A stretch of 64,000 nt of DNA from Chloroflexota bacterium (GCA_004347695.1 SLTK01000012.1:1-64000), one strand, 5' to 3'. Counted from the stretch's first letter, positions 42,518 through 53,528 are shown. Made by a program: numbers and translations. Notes: a model not told the origin generated them from the letters alone.

Positions 42518-45500
42518 ATGACTTTCGCCCACCTGCATGTTCACACACAGTACTCGCTGCTAGACGGCTTCTCCAACATCAAGAAGCTGATCCAACGCGT
42601 GAAGGACATGAACATGCCGGCGGTTGCCATCACCGATCATGGCACCATGTTTGGGGTGATCGAGTTCTTCAACACGGCCAGGGCTGCCGGCGTCAAGCCA
42701 ATTATTGGACTGGAAGCTTACATGGCAGCCCGCGGCATGCAGGACCGTGATGGGAAGCTGGATAAAACCTCGTCGCATTTGCTGCTGCTGGCGGAAAATG
42801 ACACCGGTTACCGCAATTTGCTCAAAATTGCCAGCGCGGCCCAGTTGGACGGTTTTTACTACTTCCCGCGCATCGACCACGACTTCCTGGCAGCCCACGC
42901 GGAGGGATTAATTGCCACCTCGGGCTGCATGGCGGCTGAAATTCCGCGTACAATCAGGGAAAAAGGCGCCGATGCCGCCCGTGAGAAGCTGGACTGGTAT
43001 TACAACGTCTTCGGACCGGACAACTTCTTCCTCGAACTTCAGCAGCATAACATTCCTGAATTGCAGACCATCAATAAGGCGCTGTTGAGCCTTGGCCCGC
43101 GCTACCAGGCGCGTTATGTTGCTACCAACGATGTGCACTACATCAATCCGGAAGACTGGCGTTACCAGGATATCCTGCTGGCAATCCAGACCGGTTCATT
43201 GATCACTGAACCGAACCGCTTTCGCATGTCGGATGACTCCTACTACCTGCGGACGCCGGACGAAATGGCGCGGTTGTTTGCGGAAGTTCCTGAGGCGCTC
43301 TCCAACACGGTGTTGATTGCTGAACGCGCCAATGTTGATCTTTCCAGCCAGGGATATCACCTGCCGCTATTCGAAGTCCCGCAAGGCCACACTTCGCAGA
43401 CTTATTTGCGTGAATTATGTGAACGCGGCCTTTTGGAACGCTACGGCGCGCGCGCCGAGACCCCGGAAATTCGCGAACGGCTGGAATACGAGTTGCGGGT
43501 CATTCATGAGATGGGCTTCGACGCCTACTTCCTGATTGTGTGGGATTTGTGCCAACATGCCCGCGCCAACGGCATCTGGTACAACGCCCGCGGCTCGGCT
43601 GCCGGATCGATGGTGGCGTATACACTGGAGATCACTATCGTTGAACCGGTCAGCCACGGCCTCATTTTTGAACGTTTCCTCAATCCGGGGCGTATTTCGA
43701 TGCCGGATATTGACCTGGACTTCCAGGATGATATGCGCGCGCACATGATGGAATATACCGCGCAGAAATACGGCAACGACCGGGTGGCGCAGATCATTAC
43801 CTTCGGCACGATGGGCGCCCGTGGCGCTATTCGCGATGTCGGCAGGGTGATGGATATTCCGCTCAACGAGGTGGACCGCGTCAGTAAGCTGGTGCCGAAC
43901 ATTCCCAGCAAGCCCATGACCATCGCTGAAGCGGTGGAAGCGACGCCGGAATTAAAGAATATCTATAATCAGACGCCGTATTTGAAAGAGTTGATCGACA
44001 CCGCCGGGCACATGGAAGGCGCGGTACGCAGCGCCGGAACACATGCTGCCGGCGTGATCATCACCGACCGGCCGATCCTGGATTACATCCCACTGCACCG
44101 GCCAACCAGCGGTTCGGAAGAGTCGCCGATTAAAACCGTAACCCAGTTCGAAATGTCGATCATCGAGTCGCTTGGCCTGCTCAAGGTTGATTTCCTGGGT
44201 CTGGCTACCTTGACGATTATGCAGCGCGCCTGCGACTTGATCGAAAAACGCCATGGGGTAAAGCTGAACTTGAACAACATTCCCATTGATGACCCTGCAA
44301 CCTTTGAGTTCCTGGGGTCGGGTCACACTGCCGGCGTCTTCCAACTGGAAGGCACGGGCATGACGCGCTACCTCATGCAAATGAAACCCAACAATCTGGC
44401 CAATGTCATCGCGATGGTGGCGCTGTACCGGCCAGGACCGCTGGCTTTTATCCCGCAGTACATCAAACGCATGCATGGCGAGGAAAAGGTCAGTTACCGC
44501 ACGCCGGCAATGGAACCGATTTTCAAAGAGACCTTTGGCATCCCCATCTACCAGGAACAATTAATGCGCGCAGCCGTGGAGCTGGGCGGCTACACCCTGC
44601 CGGAATCGGATGAATTGCGCAAGGTCATTTCCAAGAAGCAAAAAGAAAAGCTGGAAAAACACCGTAAAAAATTCATCTCCGGTGCGGCTGAAAAAGGTAT
44701 CTCGCAAGAAACCGCCTCAGCCATTTTTGCCGACTGGGAAGAGTTTGCCAACTACGGCTTTAACAAATCGCATGCCGCTGATTACGGCGTCATCGCCGTA
44801 CAGACTGCCTACCTCAAGGCGCATTATCCCGTGGAATACATGACTGCGCTTCTTTCCGCCTCGAAAAATGAAATCGAGAAAGTGGCCTTTTATGTAGCCG
44901 ACAGCCGCAGCATGGGCATTGAGGTTTTGCCGCCGGACGTAAACTCCAGCCAGTATGACTTCTCGATCGAAGATCGGGACGGGCATCCATCTGCCATCCG
45001 CTTTGGGTTGGGAGCGGTCAAGAATGTCGGGCAAGCGCCGGTGGATATTATCCTCGAGGCCCGCAAAGACGGTCCTTTCACCGATCTGAAAGATCTGGCT
45101 TTCCGCGCTGATTTGCAAAAGATTGGCAAGCGATCCCTGGAATGTCTGGCGCGTGTTGGTGCTCTGGACCGGTTTGGACCGCGCAAGGCCATTCTGGAAG
45201 GGCTTGACCAGTTCATTTCAGTCAGCGCCAGCCATTTCCGTGCGCTCAACAGCGGCCAAATGAGCTTCTTCGGCACCATTGCCGGGGTCGAGGAGGAAAT
45301 TCGGCTGCCCAATACGCCGTCGCTCGACCGGCGCGAGCAGTTGGAATGGGAACGCGAGTTGATCGGCTTGTATGTTTCGGATCACCCGCTAACCTCTTAC
45401 CTGCCAACCCTGCAGCAGCGGGTGACGCACTTTTCGAGCGCGCTGCCTGAACTGGCGCACAAGGAGAAAGTAACCGTTGCCGGTATGGTGACACGTTTCC

Positions 45501-46438
45501 GCAGTCACCAGACGAAAAAGGGCGACATGATGGGTTTCGTCACCCTGGAGGATATCCAGGGCGTCGTTGAATTGGTGGTTTTCCCGCGCGCCTGGGCACA
45601 GTACGCTGGCCTGGTGGTGATGGACCGGGTGCTCCAGGCTGACGGCTCACTTGACAATGAATCCGGCGACCCCAAAGTTCTGGTGGACCGGCTGGCCGAG
45701 GTGTTCCTCGAAGCGGAAGGGCAATCGACCGGCCGCGAGGTCGATCCTTACTTGAGCTACCTGCCGGATGAGGAAAACAACTTGTCTGTGGATGATTTTG
45801 ATTTTACGGTACAGGAGCATGCACCTGAAATTCCCCGGCAACCTGTACAACACGCAGTAAGCAAGCGCGCGGAATGGGAAGATATGCCGCCTCCCCCCGA
45901 ATTTCCGGATGACTGGCACCTGCAGAGCGCTGGCACATTCGATTCGGGTGTGGTGTTGCCCGACCCGGTGGAGAGTGCGGTCTTCCAACCTTCTGAACCG
46001 ACAGCCGAGAAAACCGCTCCGGCGATGCCGCAACCTGCCCCTGAAAAATCGGCGGCTGTAACCGAACGGGTAACGCTCCCTGTCAACCCATCCCCGGTGA
46101 AGCCCCCCGAACCATTGGTGCATTTTCCTCCGATGAATTATCTGGTAGCTCCAGTACACAACAGCGATGTGCCGCCTGGCGAAATCCGAATGGTCAAAGT
46201 GATTTTACGGTCAACCGGTGATAAGCACCGGGATGTGCTGCGGGTGCGCCGGATTCACGGTGTGTTGCGATCCGCGCCGGGGCGCGACAAATTTGCGCTG
46301 ATGGTTTTCGAAGGCGGCAGCCGCTACCTGATGGAATTTCCAAACGAGACCACCGGCATCAGCACCGAACTACTCCGAACTTTGACAGCCATGGTTGGCG
46401 AAGGCAGCGTGCTGGTCGAAACCATTAAACTCCTTTAG
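42518..46438 (+). CDS. dnaE: DNA polymerase III alpha subunit
   Basis: A 1306-residue replicative polymerase. The N-terminal PHP domain reads HLHVHTQYSLLDG and DHGTM. The palm has ISMPDIDLDF with D399 and D401 and the third aspartate at D558 (KVDFLG). An OB fold follows (ITVAGMVTRFRS region about 980-1060), then a Pro/Ala-rich linker and a C-terminal domain. The length is at the long end for DnaE, chiefly because of that linker and the C-terminal part. The start is the ATG at 42518. pfkA follows 21 bases after the stop. Confidence 0.95.
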   Translation: MTFAHLHVHTQYSLLDGFSNIKKLIQRVKDMNMPAVAITDHGTMFGVIEFFNTARAAGVKPIIGLEAYMAARGMQDRDGKLDKTSSHLLLLAENDTGYRNLLKIASAAQLDGFYYFPRIDHDFLAAHAEGLIATSGCMAAEIPRTIREKGADAAREKLDWYYNVFGPDNFFLELQQHNIPELQTINKALLSLGPRYQARYVATNDVHYINPEDWRYQDILLAIQTGSLITEPNRFRMSDDSYYLRTPDEMARLFAEVPEALSNTVLIAERANVDLSSQGYHLPLFEVPQGHTSQTYLRELCERGLLERYGARAETPEIRERLEYELRVIHEMGFDAYFLIVWDLCQHARANGIWYNARGSAAGSMVAYTLEITIVEPVSHGLIFERFLNPGRISMPDIDLDFQDDMRAHMMEYTAQKYGNDRVAQIITFGTMGARGAIRDVGRVMDIPLNEVDRVSKLVPNIPSKPMTIAEAVEATPELKNIYNQTPYLKELIDTAGHMEGAVRSAGTHAAGVIITDRPILDYIPLHRPTSGSEESPIKTVTQFEMSIIESLGLLKVDFLGLATLTIMQRACDLIEKRHGVKLNLNNIPIDDPATFEFLGSGHTAGVFQLEGTGMTRYLMQMKPNNLANVIAMVALYRPGPLAFIPQYIKRMHGEEKVSYRTPAMEPIFKETFGIPIYQEQLMRAAVELGGYTLPESDELRKVISKKQKEKLEKHRKKFISGAAEKGISQETASAIFADWEEFANYGFNKSHAADYGVIAVQTAYLKAHYPVEYMTALLSASKNEIEKVAFYVADSRSMGIEVLPPDVNSSQYDFSIEDRDGHPSAIRFGLGAVKNVGQAPVDIILEARKDGPFTDLKDLAFRADLQKIGKRSLECLARVGALDRFGPRKAILEGLDQFISVSASHFRALNSGQMSFFGTIAGVEEEIRLPNTPSLDRREQLEWERELIGLYVSDHPLTSYLPTLQQRVTHFSSALPELAHKEKVTVAGMVTRFRSHQTKKGDMMGFVTLEDIQGVVELVVFPRAWAQYAGLVVMDRVLQADGSLDNESGDPKVLVDRLAEVFLEAEGQSTGREVDPYLSYLPDEENNLSVDDFDFTVQEHAPEIPRQPVQHAVSKRAEWEDMPPPPEFPDDWHLQSAGTFDSGVVLPDPVESAVFQPSEPTAEKTAPAMPQPAPEKSAAVTERVTLPVNPSPVKPPEPLVHFPPMNYLVAPVHNSDVPPGEIRMVKVILRSTGDKHRDVLRVRRIHGVLRSAPGRDKFALMVFEGGSRYLMEFPNETTGISTELLRTLTAMVGEGSVLVETIKLL

Positions 46439-46459
46439 AAAAGTTGAGCCTAAATATCG

Positions 46460-47443
46460 ATGACCGAAAGCCGTTCCATTAAGACGATTGGCTTGTTAAC
46501 TTCAGGTGGCGACGCGCCGGGGATGAATCCATGTATCCGGGCAGTCGTGCGGGCTGGTCTGGCCCGCGGTTTGCAGGTGATTGGGGTTGAGGACGGGTTC
46601 GAAGGCCTGATCAACGGGCGCTTCCACCCGATGGGCCCGCGTGACGTTGGCGGGATCCTGCAGCGCGGCGGAACCATCCTGCGAACGGCACGCTGCAAAG
46701 ATTTCATCGACCAGAAATACCAGCGGGAAGCGATTCGCTCGATCAATGACGCTGCCATCGACGGGCTGGTGGTGATTGGCGGTGACGGCAGTATGCATGG
46801 GGCTCAACAACTGGTGGATCGCGGCATCGCGGTAGTCGGCGTGCCCGCCAGCATTGACAATGATATCTTTGGCACCGATATGTGCATCGGGGTGGATACT
46901 GCCTTGAACACCATCGTGGATGCAATCGACAAACTGCGTGATACCGCCTCCTCGCACAACCGCGCCTTTTTGGTTGAGACCATGGGGCGTGAATCTGGTT
47001 ATCTGGCAATGCAGGCCGGCATCGTCACCGGCGCCGAACTGGTGTTGGTGCCGGAGGTGGAAACGGATGTTGAACAGGTTGGCCAGGTGATGGAGGCCGC
47101 ATACCGGCGCGGCAAGAGTCACTGCATAGTGGTGGTTGCTGAAGGCGCCAGACCGCCGATTAGCGAACTGGCCGAGCGGATCAATTCAATGGAAATGGGT
47201 TTCTCCACCCGGGTAACCATTTTAGGACACATTCAACGCGGCGGTAAGCCATCGGCGTTCGACCGGTTGCTGGCCTCGCGGTTTGGCACCAAAGCGGTCG
47301 AGTATCTGGTGGAAGGCAAGACCGGGGTAATGACCGGGTTAAATGGCAGCGCAGTGGAAGCAGTACCATTCAGCCAGGTATTCTCAAAGCGCAAATCGCT
47401 GCCCATGGATCAATACAAAATGGCCAAAACCCTGGCGCAATAA
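46460..47443 (+). CDS. pfkA: ATP-dependent 6-phosphofructokinase
   Basis: A 327-residue PfkA. TSGGDAPGMNPCIRA binds ATP, GGDGSMHGA forms the nucleotide loop, ASIDNDI holds the catalytic aspartate and LGHIQRGG binds fructose-6-phosphate. It catalyses the committed step of glycolysis. It lies 21 bases after dnaE and may be cotranscribed. Confidence 0.95.
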   Translation: MTESRSIKTIGLLTSGGDAPGMNPCIRAVVRAGLARGLQVIGVEDGFEGLINGRFHPMGPRDVGGILQRGGTILRTARCKDFIDQKYQREAIRSINDAAIDGLVVIGGDGSMHGAQQLVDRGIAVVGVPASIDNDIFGTDMCIGVDTALNTIVDAIDKLRDTASSHNRAFLVETMGRESGYLAMQAGIVTGAELVLVPEVETDVEQVGQVMEAAYRRGKSHCIVVVAEGARPPISELAERINSMEMGFSTRVTILGHIQRGGKPSAFDRLLASRFGTKAVEYLVEGKTGVMTGLNGSAVEAVPFSQVFSKRKSLPMDQYKMAKTLAQ

Positions 47444-47782
47444 AGCTTATCACCCGGGGTGACTGAAGGGAAAGCTGGAGGAAGGATCATCCCTGGTCAG
47501 AATGAATGCAAAAGCCCGACTCATACAACCAGACCGGCAGCGGTCAGGAATGCGCATGGCACCTATCCCCGTTGAGTGAGGCCAGACGTTTGTAGCCAGC
47601 TCTGTAGAAGATGATCGGTTTGGTCAGGATAAAGTTCCTGGCTTTATACGCATGCTCATGGAAATTACTTAAAGAATTTATCACAAAGTAACCAAATCTA
47701 AATAAAAACTAAATACCGGCCTGCTATCCTAAGGAAGATCCAAACGGGATCAAACTTACTCAAACAAACAAGGAGAACATTC
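47444..47782. other. Intergenic region before the secreted Gly/Met-rich gene
   Basis: No gene seen. It includes short AT-rich direct repeats near 47690-47715 and a small GATCC/GGATC inverted repeat near 47737. A promoter for the next gene is expected but I see no clear consensus. Confidence 0.3.
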
Positions 47783-48508
47783 ATGAGTAAAAAAGTATGG
47801 CTTTCCCTCCTGGCTGCAGGAGTACTGGTGGCAGGCGTTTTCTTCGGCATCAGCGCGGTCAAAACCGTTAGCGCCGATGCGACCCCGATCACTGGAATGT
47901 ACGGCATGATGGAACGAGGACGCGGTGGTTACGGCGTCACACAAGAGGGTTTGGCGGAAGCGTTGGGCGTCACTGTGGACGAGTTGCAGGCAGCCTATCA
48001 AACTGCTACCGATAAGGCGTTGGAACAGGCCGTGGCAGCAGATCTGATTACCCAGACCCAGGCCGACTTCATTAAAGAGCGCGGAACAGGTTTCTTTGGC
48101 ATGCACCTGGGCGGGTTTATGAGCGCCGGCGATATCGACTTCCAGGCTTTGTTGGCGGACGCCCTGGGCATCAGCACCGATGAATTCCAGGCTGCAATCA
48201 CCACGGCGCGCACGACCGCCATCGCGGATGCTGTGGCAGCCGGCGACCTGACGCAGGAACAGGCTGACCTGATCCTGGGGCAGCATGCGCTGCGCAACTC
48301 GGATGCCTTCAAAACCGGCATGACCGCGGCTTATGAACAGGCTATCAACGATGCCCTGGAAGCAGGCACCATCACCCAGGCTCAGGCGGATGCCTTGCTG
48401 GACAACCTTGAAACCAACGGCTTCATGGGCGGACGCGGCTTTGGCATGGGGGGCGGGATGCGCGGCGGGCACGGCGGCATGCGCGGCGGGATGGGCGGCA
48501 ACTGGTAA
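47783..48508 (+). CDS. Secreted repeat protein with Gly/Met-rich tail
   Basis: A 241-residue protein with a signal peptide (VWLSLLAAGVLVAGVFFGISA). Two repeats of about 70 residues follow, each with LAEALGVTVDELQAA- or LADALGISTDEFQAA-type starts and an ITQ.QAD close; a third partial repeat (ITQAQADALLDNL) ends the helical part. The tail is Gly/Met-rich (GFGMGGGMRGGHGG). Chloroflexota have many such proteins of unknown role. AAGGAG precedes the ATG. Confidence 0.75.
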   Translation: MSKKVWLSLLAAGVLVAGVFFGISAVKTVSADATPITGMYGMMERGRGGYGVTQEGLAEALGVTVDELQAAYQTATDKALEQAVAADLITQTQADFIKERGTGFFGMHLGGFMSAGDIDFQALLADALGISTDEFQAAITTARTTAIADAVAAGDLTQEQADLILGQHALRNSDAFKTGMTAAYEQAINDALEAGTITQAQADALLDNLETNGFMGGRGFGMGGGMRGGHGGMRGGMGGNW

Positions 48509-48620
48509 GTCAATCCCACCCATAAGGCTTACAACCTCACCCTAATCAATCAGAAGGGTTGCCAATGAGGCAATGAATTCCAAAAAGATGACCCTGAGCG
48601 TTTAGGATGAGAAAAAAGGA

Positions 48621-48647
48621 CAAAGGGCGAGAAATTCTCGCCCTTTG
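48621..48647 (+). terminator. Terminator of the Gly/Met-rich gene
   Basis: CAAAGGGCGAGAA pairs perfectly with TTCTCGCCCTTTG; it is flanked by A/T, so it could serve both directions. Confidence 0.75.
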
Positions 48648-48784
48648 ATTATTTAAGATGCTATGGGTTCCGAATCTTTCCGGTTGGTTGAGATTCTTCG
48701 CTTCGCAAAAGCCACTCGCTACAGCGATGATTCGTTAGTATATCTTTGTACGCTGGTTGTCGTGAATACGGGGCTGTTGTTTGG

Positions 48785-51640
48785 CTAATTGTCAGCCTGC
48801 GCATGCCGGGCGCGGTTGGTGGTGATGTACTTACCCCATTCAGCCGCCAGGGAGGGGATTATCAATAGCGGAATGATAAAGCGCCACTCGATCCAGGTGA
48901 GCGGTACGGTGCTGAAGACGGGATTCAGGAATGGCACGTACACCACCAACATCAACAACACCAGCGAGAAAAGCACCGCCAGATTCATCCATTTATTGGT
49001 GAACAGGCCAATTTTTAAGATCGGGTAATGCTCAGAGCGCGCGGTGAAAGCTCGCAGCAATTCTGAAAGCGACAGCGTCAGGAAAGCCATGGTTTCGGCG
49101 TAAATCTCGTTGTGCAGCAGGCCGATGGCATACGCGGTAAGCGTTACGGCCGTAATGGCCACCGTCTGGATGATAACGCCCGTTCGCATGGACTTATTGA
49201 TAATCGGTTCTTTGGGCGGGCGCGGCTGCTGCTCCATCGTATCCGGGTCACCTTTTTCGGTGCCCAGGGCCAGCGCCGGCGCGCCGTCCGTGATCAGGTT
49301 GAGCCACAGCAGTTGAATGGGCGCCAGCGGTGAAAGCACTGCCCGTTCGGCATTCGGGAAGAGCAGGCGGCCAAAGGCGGTCGGCAGAAAAATGATCAGG
49401 ATCTCTGCCAGGTTGCAGGAGATCAGGTAATAGACAAATTTGCGGATGTTGGCGTAGATGATGCGGCCCTGCTCCACCGCCGAGACGATGCTGGCGTAAT
49501 TATCATCGGTCAACACCATGTCAGCGGTGCCTTTGGCCACGTCAGTGCCGGTGATGCCCATGGCCACGCCAATATCCGCGCGTTTAATCGCCGGTGCGTC
49601 ATTAACGCCGTCGCCGGTCATGGCAACCACCTCGCCGTTGGCCTTGAGCGCATCGACGATGCGCATTTTATGCTCCGGCGAGACCCGAGCGAAGACGTCG
49701 GCATGCTGTACCGTCTCCTTCAGGGTGGAATCATCCAGCTCATCCAGTTGTGCGCCTGCCAGAACCTGGTGCCCCGGCCGCAGAAGATGAATACTCTCCG
49801 CGATAGCCCGGGCGGTGTTGGGATAATCGCCGGTGATCATAATGGTGCGGATGCCAGCCCGCGCAGCTTTATCCAACGCAGGCTGCACTTCAGGCCTGGC
49901 CGGGTCGATCATGCCGACCAAACCAACAAATATAAGATTCTCCTCCAACTGCGCCTGGTCGAGCTTATCAGGCATTTCAGGCAGCACCCGGTAGGCCATG
50001 CCCAGCACGCGCAAGGCATTTTGGGTCAGGGCTTCATTGGCTGCCAAAATTTTGCTGCGTTGAGCATCATCCAACGGAGCAGGACTATCTGCGGTAGTCT
50101 GATAACTGGAACATAATTTGAGCACCACATCCGGCGCGCCTTTGACCACCACTGTGAATTCCGGATGGTTGCCGTCGCTGAAAGGCGACAGGTCTTCCAG
50201 GTGCGGATCTTTGACGCCGTGCACGGTGACCATGCGCTTGCGGTCCGAATCGAAGGGGATTTCGCGTTCGCGCGGGTAAGCCTGGTTGAGTTCTTCCGGG
50301 AGCGCCCCGGCTTTGGCTGCCGCAATCAGGATGGACCCTTCGGTCGGGTCGCCGATGATGCGGAAACTGGAGCGGCCATTTTCACCTTCGATGCGTTCCA
50401 ATTCGGCGTCGTTATTCAGCGTGCCGACCCACAGAGCAGTGCGGGCAGCCGGGAATTGATCCAGGTCGATCCGCTTCCCGCCCAGACGAAACTCGCCGTC
50501 AGCGGAGTAACCCGTGCCGGATATCTCGATATCCTGCCCATCCACCCACAGCCGGGTGACCGTCATCACATTCTGGGTCAGCGTCCCGGTTTTATCCGAG
50601 CAAATGACGGTTGCCGAGCCGAGCGTTTCCACTGAGGAAAGCCGCCGGATGAGCGCGTGGCGTTTGACCATCTCGCGCATCCCCAGCGCCAGGCTGATGG
50701 TTACGATGGCAGGCAAGCCCTCGGGTACGGCAGCGATCGCCAGACTGACCGCGACCATAAACATCTGCAAAATCGGCCCGCCCTGGAGGATACCGGCGAT
50801 GAAAACCAGTCCACAAATGATCAGCGCTGCCCAGCCCAAGGTTTTTCCCAGTTGCTGCAAACGGCGCTGCAATGGCGTTTCTTCCATTTCAACGGATTGC
50901 AGCATGGTGGCGATCATGCCAAGCTGTGTGCGCATCCCGGTGGCTACCACCGCGCCGCGTCCGCGGCCGTAGGATGCCAGTGTGCCCATAAAGGCTGTGT
51001 TTTTGCGGTCGCCAAGGGAACTTTCGGCATCCACGATGGCAACGGCGTTTTTCTCCACCGGCATCGACTCGCCTGTCAGGGCAGCTTCTTCCACCCGCAG
51101 GTTCACTGCTTCCATCAGGCGCAAATCAGCCGGGATGAAATTTCCGGCTTCGAGGAAAACGATATCACCTGGTACCAGTTCGCGGGCAGGAATCGAAATG
51201 CGGCGCCCGTCCCGCAGCGCCTGAGCGTCGGGCGCGGCCAGTTTTTTGAGGGCTGCCAGCGCCTGTTCAGCCCGGCTCTCCTGAATTACTCCGAGCACCG
51301 CGTTCAACACAACGATCGCCAGAATGGCGATCGACTCGATATAGGGCTCGTGTTCGACGGCTGAGACGATAGTTGAAATAACTGCTGCGACGATGAGCAG
51401 CAGCACCACGAAGTCGTTCAACTGCCGAACAACCATTTGCAGGAATGTGGTGTGCGGGGGTTCGGTTAACTCATTGGGCCCGTACTTCTCCAGGCGGCGG
51501 GCAGCCTCTGCCGCAGTCAGACCGCGGTTTTGTTCCGACTCCAGTTGGTTGAGAACATCCTGTGCGCTCAAAGAATGCCAGGTGACGGAAATGCTCGGGT
51601 TGCCGGCGGGCTTGTTCAACGGAGGGTTTTGATTGATCAT
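48785..51640 (-). CDS. P-type cation ATPase, calcium type
   Basis: A 951-residue P2-type pump. The N-terminal cation-ATPase domain (WHSLSAQDVLNQLESEQNRG) is present. The actuator has TGES, the phosphorylation site is CSDKTGTLTQN and the hinge is TGDGVNDAPA. Membrane motifs PEGLPAI in helix 4 and NLITDGAPALALG in helix 6 match SERCA-like calcium pumps more than potassium or heavy-metal pumps. It exports a divalent cation, probably calcium. GATCGAAT-rich DNA precedes the ATG, with GGAG near 51650. Confidence 0.9.
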   Translation of the reverse strand: MINQNPPLNKPAGNPSISVTWHSLSAQDVLNQLESEQNRGLTAAEAARRLEKYGPNELTEPPHTTFLQMVVRQLNDFVVLLLIVAAVISTIVSAVEHEPYIESIAILAIVVLNAVLGVIQESRAEQALAALKKLAAPDAQALRDGRRISIPARELVPGDIVFLEAGNFIPADLRLMEAVNLRVEEAALTGESMPVEKNAVAIVDAESSLGDRKNTAFMGTLASYGRGRGAVVATGMRTQLGMIATMLQSVEMEETPLQRRLQQLGKTLGWAALIICGLVFIAGILQGGPILQMFMVAVSLAIAAVPEGLPAIVTISLALGMREMVKRHALIRRLSSVETLGSATVICSDKTGTLTQNVMTVTRLWVDGQDIEISGTGYSADGEFRLGGKRIDLDQFPAARTALWVGTLNNDAELERIEGENGRSSFRIIGDPTEGSILIAAAKAGALPEELNQAYPREREIPFDSDRKRMVTVHGVKDPHLEDLSPFSDGNHPEFTVVVKGAPDVVLKLCSSYQTTADSPAPLDDAQRSKILAANEALTQNALRVLGMAYRVLPEMPDKLDQAQLEENLIFVGLVGMIDPARPEVQPALDKAARAGIRTIMITGDYPNTARAIAESIHLLRPGHQVLAGAQLDELDDSTLKETVQHADVFARVSPEHKMRIVDALKANGEVVAMTGDGVNDAPAIKRADIGVAMGITGTDVAKGTADMVLTDDNYASIVSAVEQGRIIYANIRKFVYYLISCNLAEILIIFLPTAFGRLLFPNAERAVLSPLAPIQLLWLNLITDGAPALALGTEKGDPDTMEQQPRPPKEPIINKSMRTGVIIQTVAITAVTLTAYAIGLLHNEIYAETMAFLTLSLSELLRAFTARSEHYPILKIGLFTNKWMNLAVLFSLVLLMLVVYVPFLNPVFSTVPLTWIEWRFIIPLLIIPSLAAEWGKYITTNRARHAQADN

Positions 51641-51754
51641 TCGATCTCCAGATGTATAGGAATGCCGGTTCAGGGTGCTGGTTAAGGGTGCTGCAGGGAA
51701 GTTAATGCGCCTGTCTGCTCACATAGATTGTAAAACCGCAGGAAACGCCTCGTT

Positions 51755-53038
51755 TCAGCTGCCTTCTGGACCAATTACAGTTCCATCCGGGATAACGGTA
51801 TTTTTGGCGACAACCACAATCCCATCCCGCACCACGCATAATGGCAGGTCTAACTCGGTTCCGCGCGGGTAGGGATGGATGATGACATTCTCGCCAATTT
51901 GCACATTTTTATCCAGTATGGCTCCGCTTATTTGCGAATTCCTGCCAATGCCTAAAGGAATAAAACCCGGTTCGGGAGAAATCGTGTCGCTGCCGGCTTT
52001 TTTGACATAATAATCGGCGCCCATCATCACCGTATCGGCAATTTTCACCCCGCTCTGGATGATACTGCGCAGTCCGATGATGGAATGCCGAATCTCTGCC
52101 AGATTGATCCGGCAGCCTTCCGCCAACAGGACATTTTCCAGCAGTGAATTTTGTACAATCGAGCCGGGCAGGTAGCGGCCATGCGAATAAATCGGCCGGG
52201 TCGAATCATACATATTGAAGGGCGAATCCGGCATGGTCAAAGCCAGATTGGTGTCATAGAACGAGCGGATCGTTCCAATATCCTCCCAATAGCCTTCAAA
52301 ATCGTAACCATAAACATTCGCATTTTGGATGGCATGCGGAATCACATCACCGCCAAAATCATCGAAGCCAAGATTCGCCTCCAGCATTTCCACCAGAGTT
52401 TGCGTGTTGAACAGATAAATTCCCATGGAGCCAAGGAACGGCTTTTGCGGATCTTCGCTTGACATCATTTCTGCCAGAACCTGAGGATCTTTGGGCTTTT
52501 CGGCAAAATTGGTCAGGCGGCGGTCCGGGCTGCGTTTGAGGATGCCAAAGCGCCCGGCATCGGAGGGCGCAACTGGTTGAACCGCCACGGTGATATCCGC
52601 TTTGTTTTGAATGTGGAAATCGAACATGGGCTTGAAATCCATGGTGTACAAGTGGTCGCCGGCCAGGATCAGCACATACGGGGCGCGGGTCGAGCGGATT
52701 TCGAATAACTGCTTGCGGACGGCGTCTGCGGTGCCCTGATACCAGGCTGCGCTGGAAATGGTCTGTTCGGCAGCCCAGATTTGCACCCAGCCGGTATGGA
52801 AGGAGTCAAAAACGTAGGTGTTAGTGATGTGGCGGTGCAGAGATACCGAGTTGAACTGGGTTAATACGGCGATGCGAAAGATGCCGGAGTTGATGCAGTT
52901 GCTGATGGGGATATCGATCAACCGGTATTTGCCGGCAATGGGAACCGCGGGCTTGGAGCGCACTGCCGTCAGCGGGTAAAGACGCGTTCCACGCCCGCCT
53001 CCCAGGACTATTGCGAGTATATCGTTGGTTGATTCCAC
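51755..53038 (-). CDS. glgC: Glucose-1-phosphate adenylyltransferase
   Basis: A 427-residue GlgC. GGGRGTRLYPLT binds nucleotide, AGKYRLIDIPISNCINS follows, GDHLYTMD holds the catalytic aspartate and FAEKPKDP the substrate lysine. The C-terminal left-handed helix ends the protein. It makes ADP-glucose for glycogen. The GTG at 53038 has AAAGGAG nine bases upstream and fits better than a start at 53104. Confidence 0.93.
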   Translation of the reverse strand: MESTNDILAIVLGGGRGTRLYPLTAVRSKPAVPIAGKYRLIDIPISNCINSGIFRIAVLTQFNSVSLHRHITNTYVFDSFHTGWVQIWAAEQTISSAAWYQGTADAVRKQLFEIRSTRAPYVLILAGDHLYTMDFKPMFDFHIQNKADITVAVQPVAPSDAGRFGILKRSPDRRLTNFAEKPKDPQVLAEMMSSEDPQKPFLGSMGIYLFNTQTLVEMLEANLGFDDFGGDVIPHAIQNANVYGYDFEGYWEDIGTIRSFYDTNLALTMPDSPFNMYDSTRPIYSHGRYLPGSIVQNSLLENVLLAEGCRINLAEIRHSIIGLRSIIQSGVKIADTVMMGADYYVKKAGSDTISPEPGFIPLGIGRNSQISGAILDKNVQIGENVIIHPYPRGTELDLPLCVVRDGIVVVAKNTVIPDGTVIGPEGS

Positions 53039-53104
53039 TTCCGAACTCCTTTCGATCACGCAGCATGTTTCCCCAGGCCGGTTGTCTTCGCGAAATTGTT
53101 CCAC

Positions 53105-53528
53105 TGGCGTAAAGTTTATGGAATTGTACTTACAAAGGAAGGTGCTGCTGAAGTTAATAATCAGCTATTAACCTTCAAGGGTGGTGGAATGATCCAGATG
53201 ATTATACAACCAGCGGCTACGGGTCGAGGTGGTTATGTGAGCAGTTGCAAGGGTAATTGGGGGTAAGATGGCTTGCAAGCCACCCCTACTCTGACAACCC
53301 ACCCAAATCATGTTGGATTGGGGGCTGTGATTTACCTTTTCCCGCAAGAAGCAGTTGATTGGCCTCACTCACAGCGCACCCGGCGGGTGGGGCGCTCTGT
53401 GAGTGAGCCTGCCGGGTGCGCTGCCCCTTGCATTAACCAGCACAAATGTACTATAATCATGTCATCCTTGCAAATTTGGAGGAGCCAAGACTGAACAATC
53501 ATCTGCGCCTGGCGGCCAGCCGCGCGCA
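53105..53528. other. Intergenic region with hairpin repeat
   Basis: No gene seen apart from the possible unstarted coding frame noted at 53529. It contains the CTCACAG hairpin at 53363-53406. Confidence 0.4.
53363..53406. repeat. CTCACAG hairpin repeat, copy 2
   Basis: TCACTCACAGCGCACCC pairs with GGTGGGGCGCTCTGTGAGTGA with few mismatches. It resembles 20862-20906 and 62546-62588. Confidence 0.6.
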